A stretch of 64,000 nucleotides of DNA from Candidatus Ruminococcus avistercoris (GCA_019120315.1 DWVJ01000034.1:121455-185454), one strand, 5' to 3'; positions 17,995 to 27,058 are shown, counted from the first letter of the stretch. The notes: generated by a model not told the origin, from the letters alone. A program made the numbers and translations.

Positions 17995-19242
17995 ATGAAT
18001 GAAGTCAGAAATATAATCGTAGGGTTCGAGATGGGAGAAAAGACTTCCCAGATCTGCTACTTTGACAGGACGGAGGGAGAGCCGGTTTCTCTTTCTGTGA
18101 TTGCCGGACAGAGTCAGTATGCGTTCCCCACCTGCATCAGCAAAAAGCCGGGGGAGGCGGTCTATCATTACGGAGTGGAAGCGGAGTATTTTGCCGCTCA
18201 TCAGGATGAAATTCTCATCGACCGGCTGTTGGAGCGCTGTCTTTTGGAGGAACCGGTGCAGGTGGAGGACCAGATGGTCAAACCTTCCTCTCTGGCGGCG
18301 ATTTTTCTGGGACAGGCATTGGGAATGCTGGGGGCAAATAATCTGTCCAAAAATATTTCCGGTATCATGGTGACCGTTCCCCGTCTGACCAGACCGCTGG
18401 TGGAAAATCTGCGGGAGGCCTTTCAGATTCTGCAGTTTCCGCCAGGAAGATGCTTTCTGCAGACTTATGATGAAAGTTTTTACTACTATACTATTTCGCA
18501 GAAACCAGAATTTTGGAGCCGGAAAGTGGGACTTTTTACCTTCGAAGGGGACGAGGTGGCGTTTCGCTGCCTGGATGTCAACCGTCAGGTCAGACCGGCG
18601 GAGGCTTTTGTAAAAGCCGGAAAACGGGCCGGGCTTTCCCTGGACAAAGAGCAAAGAGACGTGGATTTCTGCAAAATGATTCAGGAATCTTTTGGCAGCG
18701 AGATGTATTCCGGCGTTTTCCTGGTGGGCAGCGGATTCGACCGGGAGTGGGCGGTACGTTCCGTTCCCATGCTGTGCAAAAACCATCGCCATGTATTTTA
18801 CGGCAATAATCTGTACTGCAAAGGAGCCTGTTACGGAGCCAGAGAAAAGGTGGAAGGCCGTCAGGTCAAGGATCTGGTTTACCGGGGGGAGGATATCGTG
18901 ACCGGCATGCTGGGCATGGAAATGCTGGTGTCCGGCGTTCATACTTATTATCCGCTGGTGGAGCCGGGAATCCACTGGTATGAGGCAAAAAAGGAGTTTG
19001 AGATTCTGCTGGAGGATACGGCAGATCTGGTGTTCCTTGCCGGAGAACCAAAATCCGCCCAGCTGCAGCGATACAGCATGTCCCTTCCGGGACTGCCCCA
19101 CAGACCGCCCAAGGCAACCCGTCTTCGGATCAGCCTGGAGTTTGAATCCTTAAGCCGTATCCATATCCGGGTGACGGACCTGGGACTGGGAGAGTTGTTT
19201 CCCGCAAGCGGCCTGGAATGGAACGAGACGCTGGTACAGTAA
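17995..19242 (+). CDS. DUF5716-like protein with an actin/Hsp70-type ATPase fold
   Basis: The 415-aa protein begins with IIVGFEMGEKTSQICYFD, which fits the phosphate-1 hairpin of the actin/Hsp70/sugar-kinase fold. Further blocks are GIMVTVPRLTRPLVENLREAF, an Hsp70-like segment at about residues 121-141, and SGVFLVGSGFDREW near 239, which fits the phosphate-2/adenosine region. CKGACYGAREK near 279 matches the Hsp70 spacing. The C-terminal 110 residues are a beta-rich domain (RLRISLEFESLSRIHIRVTD). I recall such proteins as DUF5716, usually beside DUF5717. GGGAGG precedes the ATG. ATP binding is inferred, not shown. Confidence 0.72.
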   Translation: MNEVRNIIVGFEMGEKTSQICYFDRTEGEPVSLSVIAGQSQYAFPTCISKKPGEAVYHYGVEAEYFAAHQDEILIDRLLERCLLEEPVQVEDQMVKPSSLAAIFLGQALGMLGANNLSKNISGIMVTVPRLTRPLVENLREAFQILQFPPGRCFLQTYDESFYYYTISQKPEFWSRKVGLFTFEGDEVAFRCLDVNRQVRPAEAFVKAGKRAGLSLDKEQRDVDFCKMIQESFGSEMYSGVFLVGSGFDREWAVRSVPMLCKNHRHVFYGNNLYCKGACYGAREKVEGRQVKDLVYRGEDIVTGMLGMEMLVSGVHTYYPLVEPGIHWYEAKKEFEILLEDTADLVFLAGEPKSAQLQRYSMSLPGLPHRPPKATRLRISLEFESLSRIHIRVTDLGLGELFPASGLEWNETLVQ

Positions 19243-19254
19243 AGGAGGAACGGG

Positions 19255-20034
19255 ATGATCGGTTATCGCTTATGTCAGACGAAAAAAGCAAAAAATCCTT
19301 ATTTCATCGAAAATATCAGCACCAACATCTACACGATGGAAGAACTGTGCTTCTATATGAGTCAGAATCTCTATCTGCTGGATGAGACCATTCTCAATGG
19401 GGGGCTGATCCTTTGGCTGAAAGAGGAACTGGGGCTGACGGCCCTGGCCAGGAGGCTGGAGAAGCTGCTGGAGGACAAAGCATCCATGGCAGAGCTGATT
19501 CTGCCTGTCATGAAAGAAATTCAGTATCTGAACCAGGCGGAGCAAAAAGCGCTGCAGCAGAATCTGAAGCAGATGGAAGAGCAGCCTGCGCTGATGCGAA
19601 GAAAAAAGAAAGGCGATTATCTGGTGGGATACCGCAAATACGGCAACGCCCTGCGGGTGTACGGCGATGCGCTCAAAGACGCCCGGGAGGATCCCCAGGC
19701 GGAACCGGCTTTTTGCGGCAGCGTGCTGCACAATATGGGATGCGCCTATGCCCGTCTCTTTCAGATGGAGGAGGCGCTGTCCTGTTTCAAACAGGCCAAT
19801 GAACTGCTGCACAGCAGAACATCTCTGAAAAGTTATCTTTCGGCGATCTATCTGCTGAAATCCAGGGAAGAGTTTCAGGAGAAGGCCGGGCAGGAGAAGG
19901 CGGACGATACGCTGATCTGTGAGATCGAAGGGGAAGTACTCCGGGAAGAAAAAGATGGGGCGGCGGACGGGGAAGTCACCGATGAGATGCTGACGTCCAT
20001 GACGGAGGAATACCATAAAAATACAGGATGGTAA
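19255..20034 (+). CDS. Tetratricopeptide-repeat protein, third gene of the DUF5716/5717 operon
   Basis: The 259-aa protein starts 12 bp after the DUF5716-like gene behind a strong AAAGGAGG. The N-terminal 120 residues hold a conserved-looking opening (YFIENISTNIYTMEELCFY) and helices. Residues about 125-205 carry TPR-like helices, the clearest being MGCAYARLFQMEEALSCFKQ. The last 40 residues are acidic. It has no membrane segment. Its place suggests it is an adaptor between the ATPase-like protein and the large scaffold. Function unknown. Confidence 0.68.
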   Translation: MIGYRLCQTKKAKNPYFIENISTNIYTMEELCFYMSQNLYLLDETILNGGLILWLKEELGLTALARRLEKLLEDKASMAELILPVMKEIQYLNQAEQKALQQNLKQMEEQPALMRRKKKGDYLVGYRKYGNALRVYGDALKDAREDPQAEPAFCGSVLHNMGCAYARLFQMEEALSCFKQANELLHSRTSLKSYLSAIYLLKSREEFQEKAGQEKADDTLICEIEGEVLREEKDGAADGEVTDEMLTSMTEEYHKNTGW

Positions 20035-20043
20035 GCCGGCCGG

Positions 20044-20072
20044 TTGACATGACTGGTCTGGTATGGTAATAT
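20044..20072 (+). promoter_or_regulatory. Promoter of the amino-acid ABC transporter operon
   Basis: TTGACA, 17 bp and TAATAT, about 60 bp before the binding-protein gene. Confidence 0.85.
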
Positions 20073-20134
20073 AAAATGCATGGTTTAGCATAGCAGAGTG
20101 TTACCATAGGAAACTATATCGGGAGGACGATCAA

Positions 20135-21010
20135 GTGAAAAAGAAATTAATCAGTATGATGTTGACGGCTGTGATGGCGTTTTCTTTGCTGGCCGGCTGC
20201 GGAGCAAAGGAAGAAGCCGAGCCGGAAGCACAGGAGAACACCGCCCAGGCCGACAAAGAGCAGGCGGAGGAACCGGCCGAACAGGAGGAATCTTCTGAGG
20301 AGAAAACTACCTTTACCGTCGGGTTCGACGCGGAGTATCCGCCTTACGGATACATGGACGAAAACGGCGAGTATACCGGATTTGACTTGGAACTGGCCCA
20401 GGCGGTCTGCGATCTGGAAGGATGGGAACTGGTGAAAACTCCCATTTCATGGGATTCCAAGGATATGGAACTGGAATCCGGCACCATCGACTGTATCTGG
20501 AACGGATTTACCATGAACGGCCGTGAGGACGACTATACCTGGTCCGATCCCTATGTGGACAACAGCCAGGTGATGGTGGTCGCTGAAAACTCCGGTATCG
20601 AAACCTTTGACGATCTGGCAGGCAAGGTGGTAGGCGTACAGGCGGCGTCTGCGGCGCTGCAGCTTCTTCAGGATGAGGAAGGCCAGAAAGCGCTGGCGGA
20701 TACCTTCGGTGCGCTGCAGGAGTTTGCCGATTACAACAGCGCCTTCGTGGAACTGCAGGCAGGATCGGTACAGGCTGTGGCCATGGATATCGGCGTGGCT
20801 CAGTATCAGATCAAGACCAGAGGAGAAGGCTTTAAGATCATGGATGAAAAGCTGAATTCCGAGAAATATGCCATCGGATTCAAGCTGGGCAATGAAGAAC
20901 TGCGGGATAAGGTGAACGCTGATCTGCAGACTCTTCTGGCGGATGGAACCTTCGATGAACTGGCAGAAAAATATGAACTGTCGGATATGGTTTGTCTGGA
21001 AGCAAAATAA
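20135..21010 (+). CDS. Amino-acid ABC transporter substrate-binding lipoprotein
   Basis: A 291-aa family-3 solute-binding protein anchored outside the membrane. It has a lipoprotein signal (MKKKLISMMLTAVMAFSLLAGC, Cys22 lipidated), a 30-residue Glu/Gln/Ala linker, then the binding core with FTVGFDAEYPPYGYMDENG, YTGFDLELAQAVCDLEG, WNGFTMNGRE, a DDLAGKVVGVQ hinge block and AIGFKLGNEELRDKVN. It belongs to the polar amino-acid group (His/Gln/Cys/Arg type); the ligand cannot be fixed. It is first in the operon and is followed by a GC-rich hairpin that may raise its level over the permease. Confidence 0.93.
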   Translation: MKKKLISMMLTAVMAFSLLAGCGAKEEAEPEAQENTAQADKEQAEEPAEQEESSEEKTTFTVGFDAEYPPYGYMDENGEYTGFDLELAQAVCDLEGWELVKTPISWDSKDMELESGTIDCIWNGFTMNGREDDYTWSDPYVDNSQVMVVAENSGIETFDDLAGKVVGVQAASAALQLLQDEEGQKALADTFGALQEFADYNSAFVELQAGSVQAVAMDIGVAQYQIKTRGEGFKIMDEKLNSEKYAIGFKLGNEELRDKVNADLQTLLADGTFDELAEKYELSDMVCLEAK

Positions 21011-21020
21011 GAGGCGGTGC

Positions 21021-21067
21021 ATAACCCCCCGGATTTGCCGCAAAAAGCGGCAGGTTGCGGGGGGTAT
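21021..21067 (+). promoter_or_regulatory. GC-rich stem-loop between binding protein and permease genes
   Basis: TGCCGC-aaaaa-GCGGCA forms the inner stem and ACCCCCCG / CGGGGGGT the outer stem, separated by a small internal loop. No T run follows, so it is more likely an mRNA stabiliser or partial attenuator than a full terminator. Confidence 0.6.
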
Positions 21068-21103
21068 TCTCGCCGTATGGGAAAAGAAAGGAATACAAAG
21101 GAT

Positions 21104-21754
21104 ATGGAATTTTCAGTTATGCTGGGACAGCTGGCCGAAGGTATGGTGAAGTCCATCGGGATCTTCGCGCTGACGCTGCTTTTTTCCCTCCCCCTGGGTC
21201 TTTTAGTCTCCTTTGGGCGCATGGCCAAAAACAGGGTGATCAGCACGGTTTTCAAAATTTATATTTCCATCATGAGAGGGACGCCGCTGATGCTGCAGCT
21301 GCTGGTGGTATTCTACGGGCCTTTTTATCTGTTCGGGGCCAATATCGGCGGCATGTACCGCTTTATTGCCATTATTCTGGGCTTCTCATTGAATTATGCG
21401 GCTTATTTTGCCGAGATTTACCGTTCGGGAATCGAATCCATGCCCCGCGGGCAGTACGAGGCGGCCAAAGTGTTGGGTTACAACGGGCGGCAGACCTTCC
21501 TGAAGATTATCCTGCCGCAGGTGATAAAGAGAATCCTGCCGGCGGTGACCAATGAGGTGATCACCCTGGTCAAGGATACGTCCCTGGCCTTTGCCCTGGC
21601 ATATATGGAGATGTTTACCGTCGCCAAACAGATCGCCGCGGCCAACACTACCTTCATGCCCTTTGTCGTGGCGGGCGTATTCTACTACGTATTCAACCTG
21701 CTGGTGGCCGTGGTGATGGAAGCCATCGAGAAAAAGCTGAATTACTATCATTAG
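21104..21754 (+). CDS. Amino-acid ABC transporter permease
   Basis: A 216-aa His/Glu/Gln/Arg/opine-type permease with about five membrane segments. The family signature is in ISIMRGTPLMLQLLVVFYG near the N-terminus, and the EAA loop is in YEAAKVLGYNGRQTFLKIILPQ. I use the ATG at 21104, with AAAGGA 11 bp upstream; the ORF-track start at 21017 lies in the hairpin and codes for a non-homologous leader. An ATG at 21077 is also possible. It pairs with the flanking lipoprotein and ATPase. Confidence 0.92.
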   Translation: MEFSVMLGQLAEGMVKSIGIFALTLLFSLPLGLLVSFGRMAKNRVISTVFKIYISIMRGTPLMLQLLVVFYGPFYLFGANIGGMYRFIAIILGFSLNYAAYFAEIYRSGIESMPRGQYEAAKVLGYNGRQTFLKIILPQVIKRILPAVTNEVITLVKDTSLAFALAYMEMFTVAKQIAAANTTFMPFVVAGVFYYVFNLLVAVVMEAIEKKLNYYH

Positions 21755-21763
21755 GAGGAAGCC

Positions 21764-22522
21764 ATGAATCTGTTGGAAATGAATCATATCAGGAAAACGT
21801 TTGACGATCTGGAAGTGATAAAAGACATTTCTCTGTCCGTGAAGGAAGGCGAGATCCTTTCCATCATCGGCCCGTCCGGATCGGGGAAATCCACGCTGCT
21901 GCGCTGCGCCACCATGCTGGAGGAGATCGACGGCGGCGAGATTCTCTATATGGGAGAGCGGGCGGCCTGGATGGAAGGAAAGAAGGCCTGCCATCCGGGA
22001 AAAGCCCAGATGAAACGGCTGCAGGAGTATTTCGGGCTGGTGTTTCAAAGCTTCAATCTTTTTCCCCATTACAGCGTGATGAAAAATCTCACCGATGCAC
22101 CCATCAATATCCAGAAGAGAAATAAAGAAGAGGTGTACCGGGAGGCCAGGGAGCTGCTGGCCAAAATGGGACTGGAGGACAAGGAAGACGCCTATCCCTG
22201 TCAGCTGTCCGGAGGCCAGTGCCAGCGTGTGGCCATCGCCAGGGCCCTGGCGCTCAACCCCAAGATCATGTTTTTCGACGAGCCCACCTCCGCCCTGGAC
22301 CCGGAGCTGACCGGCGAGGTGCTCAAAGTGATCCGCTCCCTTGCGGATCTGCACATCACCATGGTGATCGTCACCCATGAGATGTCCTTTGCCAGGGAGA
22401 TCTCCGACCGGGTGATCTTCATGGACAAAGGCGTGGTGGCGCTGGAAGGAACGCCGGAAGAGGTCTTTACCTCCAGTCATAACCGGATGCAGGAGTTTCT
22501 GGGGAAATTCCGGCAGCATTAG
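21764..22522 (+). CDS. Amino-acid ABC transporter ATP-binding protein
   Basis: A 252-aa ATPase of the GlnQ/HisP class that powers the transporter. Walker A is GPSGSGKST, the Q loop is in [19 protein letters not shown], the ABC signature is [16 protein letters not shown], Walker B is [14 protein letters not shown] and the switch His is in [11 protein letters not shown] 20-residue insertion before the Q loop ([18 protein letters not shown]) is longer than in E. coli GlnQ but is seen in clostridial members. It starts 9 bp after the permease gene. Confidence 0.94.
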   Translation: MNLLEMNHIRKTFDDLEVIKDISLSVKEGEILSIIGPSGSGKSTLLRCATMLEEIDGGEILYMGERAAWMEGKKACHPGKAQMKRLQEYFGLVFQSFNLFPHYSVMKNLTDAPINIQKRNKEEVYREARELLAKMGLEDKEDAYPCQLSGGQCQRVAIARALALNPKIMFFDEPTSALDPELTGEVLKVIRSLADLHITMVIVTHEMSFAREISDRVIFMDKGVVALEGTPEEVFTSSHNRMQEFLGKFRQH

Positions 22523-22540
22523 GAGGAGACAAAAGCAGGC

Positions 22541-22569
22541 TTGCTTTTAAAAAAGAGGTAGGCTATAAT
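22541..22569 (+). promoter_or_regulatory. Promoter of purB
   Basis: TTGCTT, 17 bp and TATAAT, about 47 bp before the start. It overlaps a short inverted repeat AAAAGCA / TGCTTTT that could weakly terminate the preceding operon. Confidence 0.7.
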
Positions 22570-22615
22570 CAGAAAAAAGGCGATAAGTCGCCGGAAGAGG
22601 AGAGAGAACACAGGT

Positions 22616-24049
22616 ATGAGTACAGACAGATACGTAAGCCCCTTGTCAGAACGGTATGCCAGCAGAAAGATGCAGTATATCTTTTCACCGGATATGAAGT
22701 TCCGGACCTGGAGAAAGCTGTGGATTGCTCTGGCGGAGACTGAAAAGGAACTGGGGCTCCCCATAACGCAGGAACAGATCGATGAATTAAAAGCCAATGC
22801 GGAAAATATCAATTACGATGTGGCGAAAGAACGGGAGAAAAAGGTGCGTCACGACGTGATGTCCCATGTGTATGCCTACGGCGTACAGTGTCCCAAGGCG
22901 AAAGGAATCATCCATCTTGGAGCGACATCCTGCTACGTGGGAGACAACACCGATGTGATCGTGATGACGGAAGCGCTGAAGCTGGTGAAGAAAAAACTGA
23001 TCAACGTGCTGGCTGAACTGAAAGATTTTGCCGGTCAGTATAAAGCCCTTCCCACACTGGCGTTCACCCATTTCCAGCCGGCTCAGCCGACGACGGTGGG
23101 CAAGCGTGCCACACTTTGGATGAATGAATTTCTGATGGATCTGGAGGATCTGGAATATGTGCTGGGCGGCATGAAGCTGCTGGGCTCCAAGGGTACCACC
23201 GGCACCCAGGCCAGCTTCCAGGAACTGTTTGACGGAGATCAGGAGAAGATCGACCAGATCGATCCCATGATCGCCCAGAAGATGGGATTTAAGGAGTGTG
23301 TTCCCGTTTCCGGACAGACCTATTCCCGGAAGGTGGATACCCGCGTGCTTAACGTACTGGCAGGCATTGCCGCCAGCGCTCACAAGTTTTCCAATGATAT
23401 TCGTCTTTTGCAGCATCTGAAAGAGGTGGAAGAGCCCTTTGAGAAAAACCAGATCGGTTCCTCGGCCATGGCTTATAAGAGAAATCCCATGCGCAGCGAG
23501 CGGATCGCTTCTTTGGCCCGTTACGTGATGATCGACGCGCTGAATCCGGCTATCACTTCCGCTACCCAATGGTTTGAGCGTACGCTGGACGATTCCGCAA
23601 ATAAGCGGCTGAGTATTCCGGAAGCATTCCTGGCGGTGGACGGCATCCTGGATCTCTGTCTGAATGTGGTGGACGGACTGGTGGTTTATCCCAAGGTGAT
23701 TGAAAAACGGCTGATGGCGGAACTGCCTTTCATGGCTACGGAAAATATCATGATGGATGCGGTGAAAGCCGGCGGAGACCGGCAGGAACTTCACGAGAGG
23801 ATCCGGGAGCTGTCCATGGTGGCGGCGCGGCATGTGAAAGCGGAAGGAAAAGACAACGATCTGCTGGAACTGATCGCCGCGGACGACGCCTTCAACCTGA
23901 CGCTGGAGGAACTGAAAAAGACCATGGATCCCTCCAAATATACCGGCAGGGCCGCCCTGCAGGTGGATGCGTTCCTGGAAAACTGCATCAATCCTGTTCT
24001 GGAGGCAAACAAAGAGCTTCTGGGCGTGACGGCGGAAATCAACGTATAA
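22616..24049 (+). CDS. purB: Adenylosuccinate lyase
   Basis: PurB removes fumarate from SAICAR and from adenylosuccinate in purine synthesis. The fumarase-superfamily signature GSSAMAYKRNP lies near residue 285 with the catalytic Ser loop. HLGATSCYVGDNTD and HFQPAQPTTVGKR are the other active-site blocks. The 477-aa length with the C-terminal extension ending in TGRAALQVDAFL matches the longer clostridial/eukaryote-like subgroup rather than B. subtilis PurB (431 aa). It has its own promoter and terminator. Confidence 0.95.
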   Translation: MSTDRYVSPLSERYASRKMQYIFSPDMKFRTWRKLWIALAETEKELGLPITQEQIDELKANAENINYDVAKEREKKVRHDVMSHVYAYGVQCPKAKGIIHLGATSCYVGDNTDVIVMTEALKLVKKKLINVLAELKDFAGQYKALPTLAFTHFQPAQPTTVGKRATLWMNEFLMDLEDLEYVLGGMKLLGSKGTTGTQASFQELFDGDQEKIDQIDPMIAQKMGFKECVPVSGQTYSRKVDTRVLNVLAGIAASAHKFSNDIRLLQHLKEVEEPFEKNQIGSSAMAYKRNPMRSERIASLARYVMIDALNPAITSATQWFERTLDDSANKRLSIPEAFLAVDGILDLCLNVVDGLVVYPKVIEKRLMAELPFMATENIMMDAVKAGGDRQELHERIRELSMVAARHVKAEGKDNDLLELIAADDAFNLTLEELKKTMDPSKYTGRAALQVDAFLENCINPVLEANKELLGVTAEINV

Positions 24050-24063
24050 CGGCAGAAATGACG

Positions 24064-24100
24064 GGACGCTGCAAAGGAGAAATTTTGCAGCGTCCTTTTT
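24064..24100 (+). terminator. Terminator of purB
   Basis: A 12-bp perfect stem GGACGCTGCAAA / TTTGCAGCGTCC followed by TTTTT. Confidence 0.92.
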
Positions 24101-24125
24101 CAGCTGTAAAAAGGAGGAAAAAGAA

Positions 24126-25406
24126 ATGGAACGTAATACGGATCAGGGAAATCCGCTGGCGCTGCTGCCGATCCTGGTGTTTCTGATAATCTTTCTGGGA
24201 GCCGGCTGCATCACCGGAGATTTCTACAGCGTGCCGGCCATCGTGGGATTTCTCATCGCGCTGCTGGTGGGTTTTCTGCAAAACCGGAAAGTCAGTTTTC
24301 AGGAGAAAATCACACTGATTACCCAGGGGGTGGCTGATGAAAACATCGTGACCATGTGTCTGATCTTTCTGGTGGCCGGCGGCTTTTCCAAGGCGGTGGA
24401 TATGGCTGGCGGCGTGGAGAGTACGGTCAATCTGGGGCTGTCCATCATGCCTCCCAACGTGGCGGTGGCGGGGCTTTTTGTGATCAGCTGTTTTATCTCC
24501 GTATCCATGGGGACTTCCATGGGTACCATCGCAGCCATGGCGCCCATCGCCGTGGGGATCAGCGACAAAGCGGGAGTGGGCATGGCTGTCTGTGCCGGAG
24601 CCGTGATGGGGGGCGCCATGTTCGGAGATAATCTGTCCATGATTTCCGATACCACCATCGCGGCCGTCCGCACCCAGGGCGCCGAGATGAAGGATAAATT
24701 CCGGGAAAACTTTCTGATCGTACTGCCGGCTGCCGTCATCACCGTGATTCTGTTTCTGATCGTGCCCGGTTCCGGACAGGGAGCGTCCTTTGAAGGGCTG
24801 GAGTACAATGTGCTGAAGATCCTTCCCTATCTGGTGGTGCTGATCGGAGCTCTGATCGGAATCAATGTCTTTGTGGTGCTGATCAGCGGAATTGTGCTGT
24901 CTCTGTTGGTAGGAGTAGGGACTGGAGCCATTGCTCCGACTGAAATCTTCCAGGTGGTGGGGGACGGCGTCACTTCCATGTACGATATCACGGTGATATC
25001 CATCGTGGTGGCTTTCATCGTATCCCTGGTGCGCGCCCACGGAGGAATCCAGTATATTCTGGTGAAAATCAAGAAACGGGTCAGAGGGAAGCGGGGCGGC
25101 GAGCTGGGGATCGCTTTGCTGGTTTTGCTGGTGGACTGCTGTACGGCCAATAACACGGTGGCCATCGTCATGACCGGCCCCATCGCCAGAAACATCAGCG
25201 AAGAGTACGGGATCTCGCCCCGCAGGAGCGCTTCCCTGCTGGATATCTTCGCTTCGGTGGGGCAGGGGCTGATCCCTTACGGGGCCCAGCTTCTGTCGGC
25301 TGCCAGTCTCACCGGCCTGACGCCCTTTCAGATCCTGCCTTATATGTACTATCCCGTACTGATGGCCGTCAGCGCCCTGTTGTTCATTTTCCTGCGTAAG
25401 AGATAG
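24126..25406 (+). CDS. NhaC-family Na+/H+ antiporter-like transporter
   Basis: A 426-aa protein with about 11-12 membrane segments. Family blocks include SMGTSMGTIAAMAPIAVGIS, GAVMGGAMFGDNLSMISDTT (the Asp-containing core helix) and VDCCTANNTVAIVMTGPIA, with an internal symmetry between the two halves. NhaC-type proteins exchange Na+ for H+, but related members move organic anions or amino acids, so the substrate is uncertain. It has a strong AAGGAGG and sits between purB and purA without obvious functional link. No promoter was identified apart from readthrough past the purB terminator. Confidence 0.82.
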   Translation: MERNTDQGNPLALLPILVFLIIFLGAGCITGDFYSVPAIVGFLIALLVGFLQNRKVSFQEKITLITQGVADENIVTMCLIFLVAGGFSKAVDMAGGVESTVNLGLSIMPPNVAVAGLFVISCFISVSMGTSMGTIAAMAPIAVGISDKAGVGMAVCAGAVMGGAMFGDNLSMISDTTIAAVRTQGAEMKDKFRENFLIVLPAAVITVILFLIVPGSGQGASFEGLEYNVLKILPYLVVLIGALIGINVFVVLISGIVLSLLVGVGTGAIAPTEIFQVVGDGVTSMYDITVISIVVAFIVSLVRAHGGIQYILVKIKKRVRGKRGGELGIALLVLLVDCCTANNTVAIVMTGPIARNISEEYGISPRRSASLLDIFASVGQGLIPYGAQLLSAASLTGLTPFQILPYMYYPVLMAVSALLFIFLRKR

Positions 25407-25433
25407 AAAAAGCGGGAAAAATTCAATTAAGGT

Positions 25434-25462
25434 TTTACTTCTTTATCAGAATGTAGTATACT
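25434..25462 (+). promoter_or_regulatory. Promoter of purA
   Basis: TTTACT, 17 bp and TATACT in an AT-rich stretch about 75 bp before purA. Confidence 0.6.
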
Positions 25463-25536
25463 CAATACGGTAGTGATTTTACTGCGATCAAGAGCAAATG
25501 ACTCTGTTACAGAGAGAAGCTGGGAGGAAATAAAAA

Positions 25537-26811
25537 ATGGTAAAAGCTGTCGTCGGAGCAAACTGGGGTGACGAGGGAAAAGGCAAGATTACGGATATGC
25601 TTGGAAAGGAAGCCGACATCATCGTACGTTTCCAGGGCGGAGCCAATGCGGGCCATACGATTGTAAATAATTATGGAAAGTTCGCGCTGCATACACTTCC
25701 TTCGGGAGTATTTTACGATCATACCACCAGTGTGATCGGAAATGGCGTGGCTTTGCATGTTCCAACATTGATAAAAGAAATTCAGGGTCTGGTGGACCGG
25801 GGCGTGCCCAAACCGAAGATTCTGGTGTCTGACCGGGCGCAGATGGTGATGTCCTATCACATCCTCTTCGATCAGTATGAGGAGGAACGTCTGGCGGGCA
25901 AATCCTTCGGCTCCACCAAATCGGGCATCGCGCCCTTTTATTCCGATAAATATGCCAAGATCGGTTTTCAGGTGAGCGAGCTTTTTGACGAAGCGTCCCT
26001 GAAGGAAAAGGCAGAGCGGGTCTGCGTGACCAAGAACGTGATGCTGGAGCACCTGTATCACAAACCGGTTTTGAATCCGGAGGATATTTACAGAGAATTG
26101 CTGGAATACAAAGAGATGATCGCCCCCTATGTGTGCGATGTGTCTTCTTACCTGTGGAATGCCATCCAGGAGGGCAAAGAGATTCTGCTGGAGGGACAGC
26201 TGGGATCACTGAAGGATCCGGATCACGGAATCTATCCCATGGTAACATCCTCTTCCACGCTGGCTGCCTATGGCGCCATCGGAGCGGGGATCCCCCCTTA
26301 TGAGATTAAAAAAATCATCACGGTCTGCAAGGCTTATTCCAGCGCGGTGGGCGCAGGAGCCTTTGTGTCGGAGATCTTCGGCGAGGAAGCCGATGAACTG
26401 AGAAGAAGAGGCGGAGACGGCGGAGAGTACGGCGCCACCACAGGACGGCCCAGAAGAATGGGATGGTTCGACTGCGTAGCCTCCCGGTACGGATGCCGGA
26501 TACAGGGAACCACTGATGTGGCCTTCACCGTGCTGGACGTGCTGGGCTATCTGGACGAAATTCCGGTGTGCGTGGCCTACGATATCGATGGAAAGATCAC
26601 CACGGAATTCCCCACCACAGCGATGCTGGAGAAGGCAAAACCGGTGATCGAGAAGCTGCCGGGCTGGAAATGCGATATCCGGGGTATCAAAAAATACGAG
26701 GATCTTCCGGAAAACTGCCGCAGATATGTGGAGTTTGTGGAAGAAAAGATCGGATTCCCCATCACCATGGTTTCCAATGGACCGGGCAGAGAGGATATTA
26801 TCTATCGCTGA
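25537..26811 (+). CDS. purA: Adenylosuccinate synthetase
   Basis: PurA joins IMP and aspartate with GTP hydrolysis, the first committed step to AMP. Landmarks are the P-loop/active-site GANWGDEGKGKITD at the N-terminus, GGANAGHTI, STKSGIAPFYSDK, LEGQLGSLKDPDHGIYPMVTSSST, TTGRPRRMGWFD and SNGPGRED at the C-terminus. Oddities are GANWGDEGKGK where most have GxQWGDEGKGK, and GSLKDPDHG where many have GxxLDIDxG; both also occur in some clostridial PurA. Its product is the substrate of PurB 1.5 kb upstream. GGGAGG precedes the ATG. Confidence 0.96.
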   Translation: MVKAVVGANWGDEGKGKITDMLGKEADIIVRFQGGANAGHTIVNNYGKFALHTLPSGVFYDHTTSVIGNGVALHVPTLIKEIQGLVDRGVPKPKILVSDRAQMVMSYHILFDQYEEERLAGKSFGSTKSGIAPFYSDKYAKIGFQVSELFDEASLKEKAERVCVTKNVMLEHLYHKPVLNPEDIYRELLEYKEMIAPYVCDVSSYLWNAIQEGKEILLEGQLGSLKDPDHGIYPMVTSSSTLAAYGAIGAGIPPYEIKKIITVCKAYSSAVGAGAFVSEIFGEEADELRRRGGDGGEYGATTGRPRRMGWFDCVASRYGCRIQGTTDVAFTVLDVLGYLDEIPVCVAYDIDGKITTEFPTTAMLEKAKPVIEKLPGWKCDIRGIKKYEDLPENCRRYVEFVEEKIGFPITMVSNGPGREDIIYR

Positions 26812-26824
26812 GACGAAGAAAAAT

Positions 26825-26870
26825 AAAAAATGTGCTGCAGAATCAAAGGCCTGCAGCACATTTTTATTTT
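26825..26870. terminator. Bidirectional terminator after purA
   Basis: ATGTGCTGCAG / CTGCAGCACAT is an 11-bp perfect stem with A runs before and T runs after it. It serves purA on the plus strand and the small converging gene on the minus strand. Confidence 0.9.
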
Positions 26871-27058
26871 TTCCTGTCTTTCAGGTAGCGGTAAACCAGG
26901 ATGTAGCCGTAGATCAGTACGGGCACCGCAACCGTACAGAAGAGGGACGCCTTAAACCAGCCGTCGGCATCCGGACTGCCCGAGAGGGCGAAGAAAAAAG
27001 TGGCGCCGTACAAAAGGAGCAGCAGCAGCGCTCCCGCCAGAGCAAGAATGCGTTTCAT
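26864..27058 (-). CDS. Small two-TM membrane protein, leader cut by an IS element
   Basis: A 64-aa protein with a hydrophobic N-terminal segment (ILALAGALLLLLLYGATFFFA) and a second segment (LFCTVAVPVLIYGYILVYRYL), ending in KDRKK. I choose the ATG at 27058 because GGGAGGAGAG lies just before it; the ORF-track start is a TTG upstream. No family is recognised. The complete insertion sequence begins 24 bp upstream of this start, so the gene keeps its ribosome binding site but has lost its native promoter. Expression would now depend on the IS. Confidence 0.6.
   Translation of the reverse strand: MKRILALAGALLLLLLYGATFFFALSGSPDADGWFKASLFCTVAVPVLIYGYILVYRYLKDRKK

Noticed and set aside
21386-22519. 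377-aa minus-strand ORF over the ABC permease and ATPase
   Set aside because: It spans two genes with clear Walker and permease motifs on the plus strand.
22531-22548. Terminator after the amino-acid ABC operon
   Set aside because: The stem AAAAGCA / TGCTTTT is only 7 bp and AT-rich, too weak to call.
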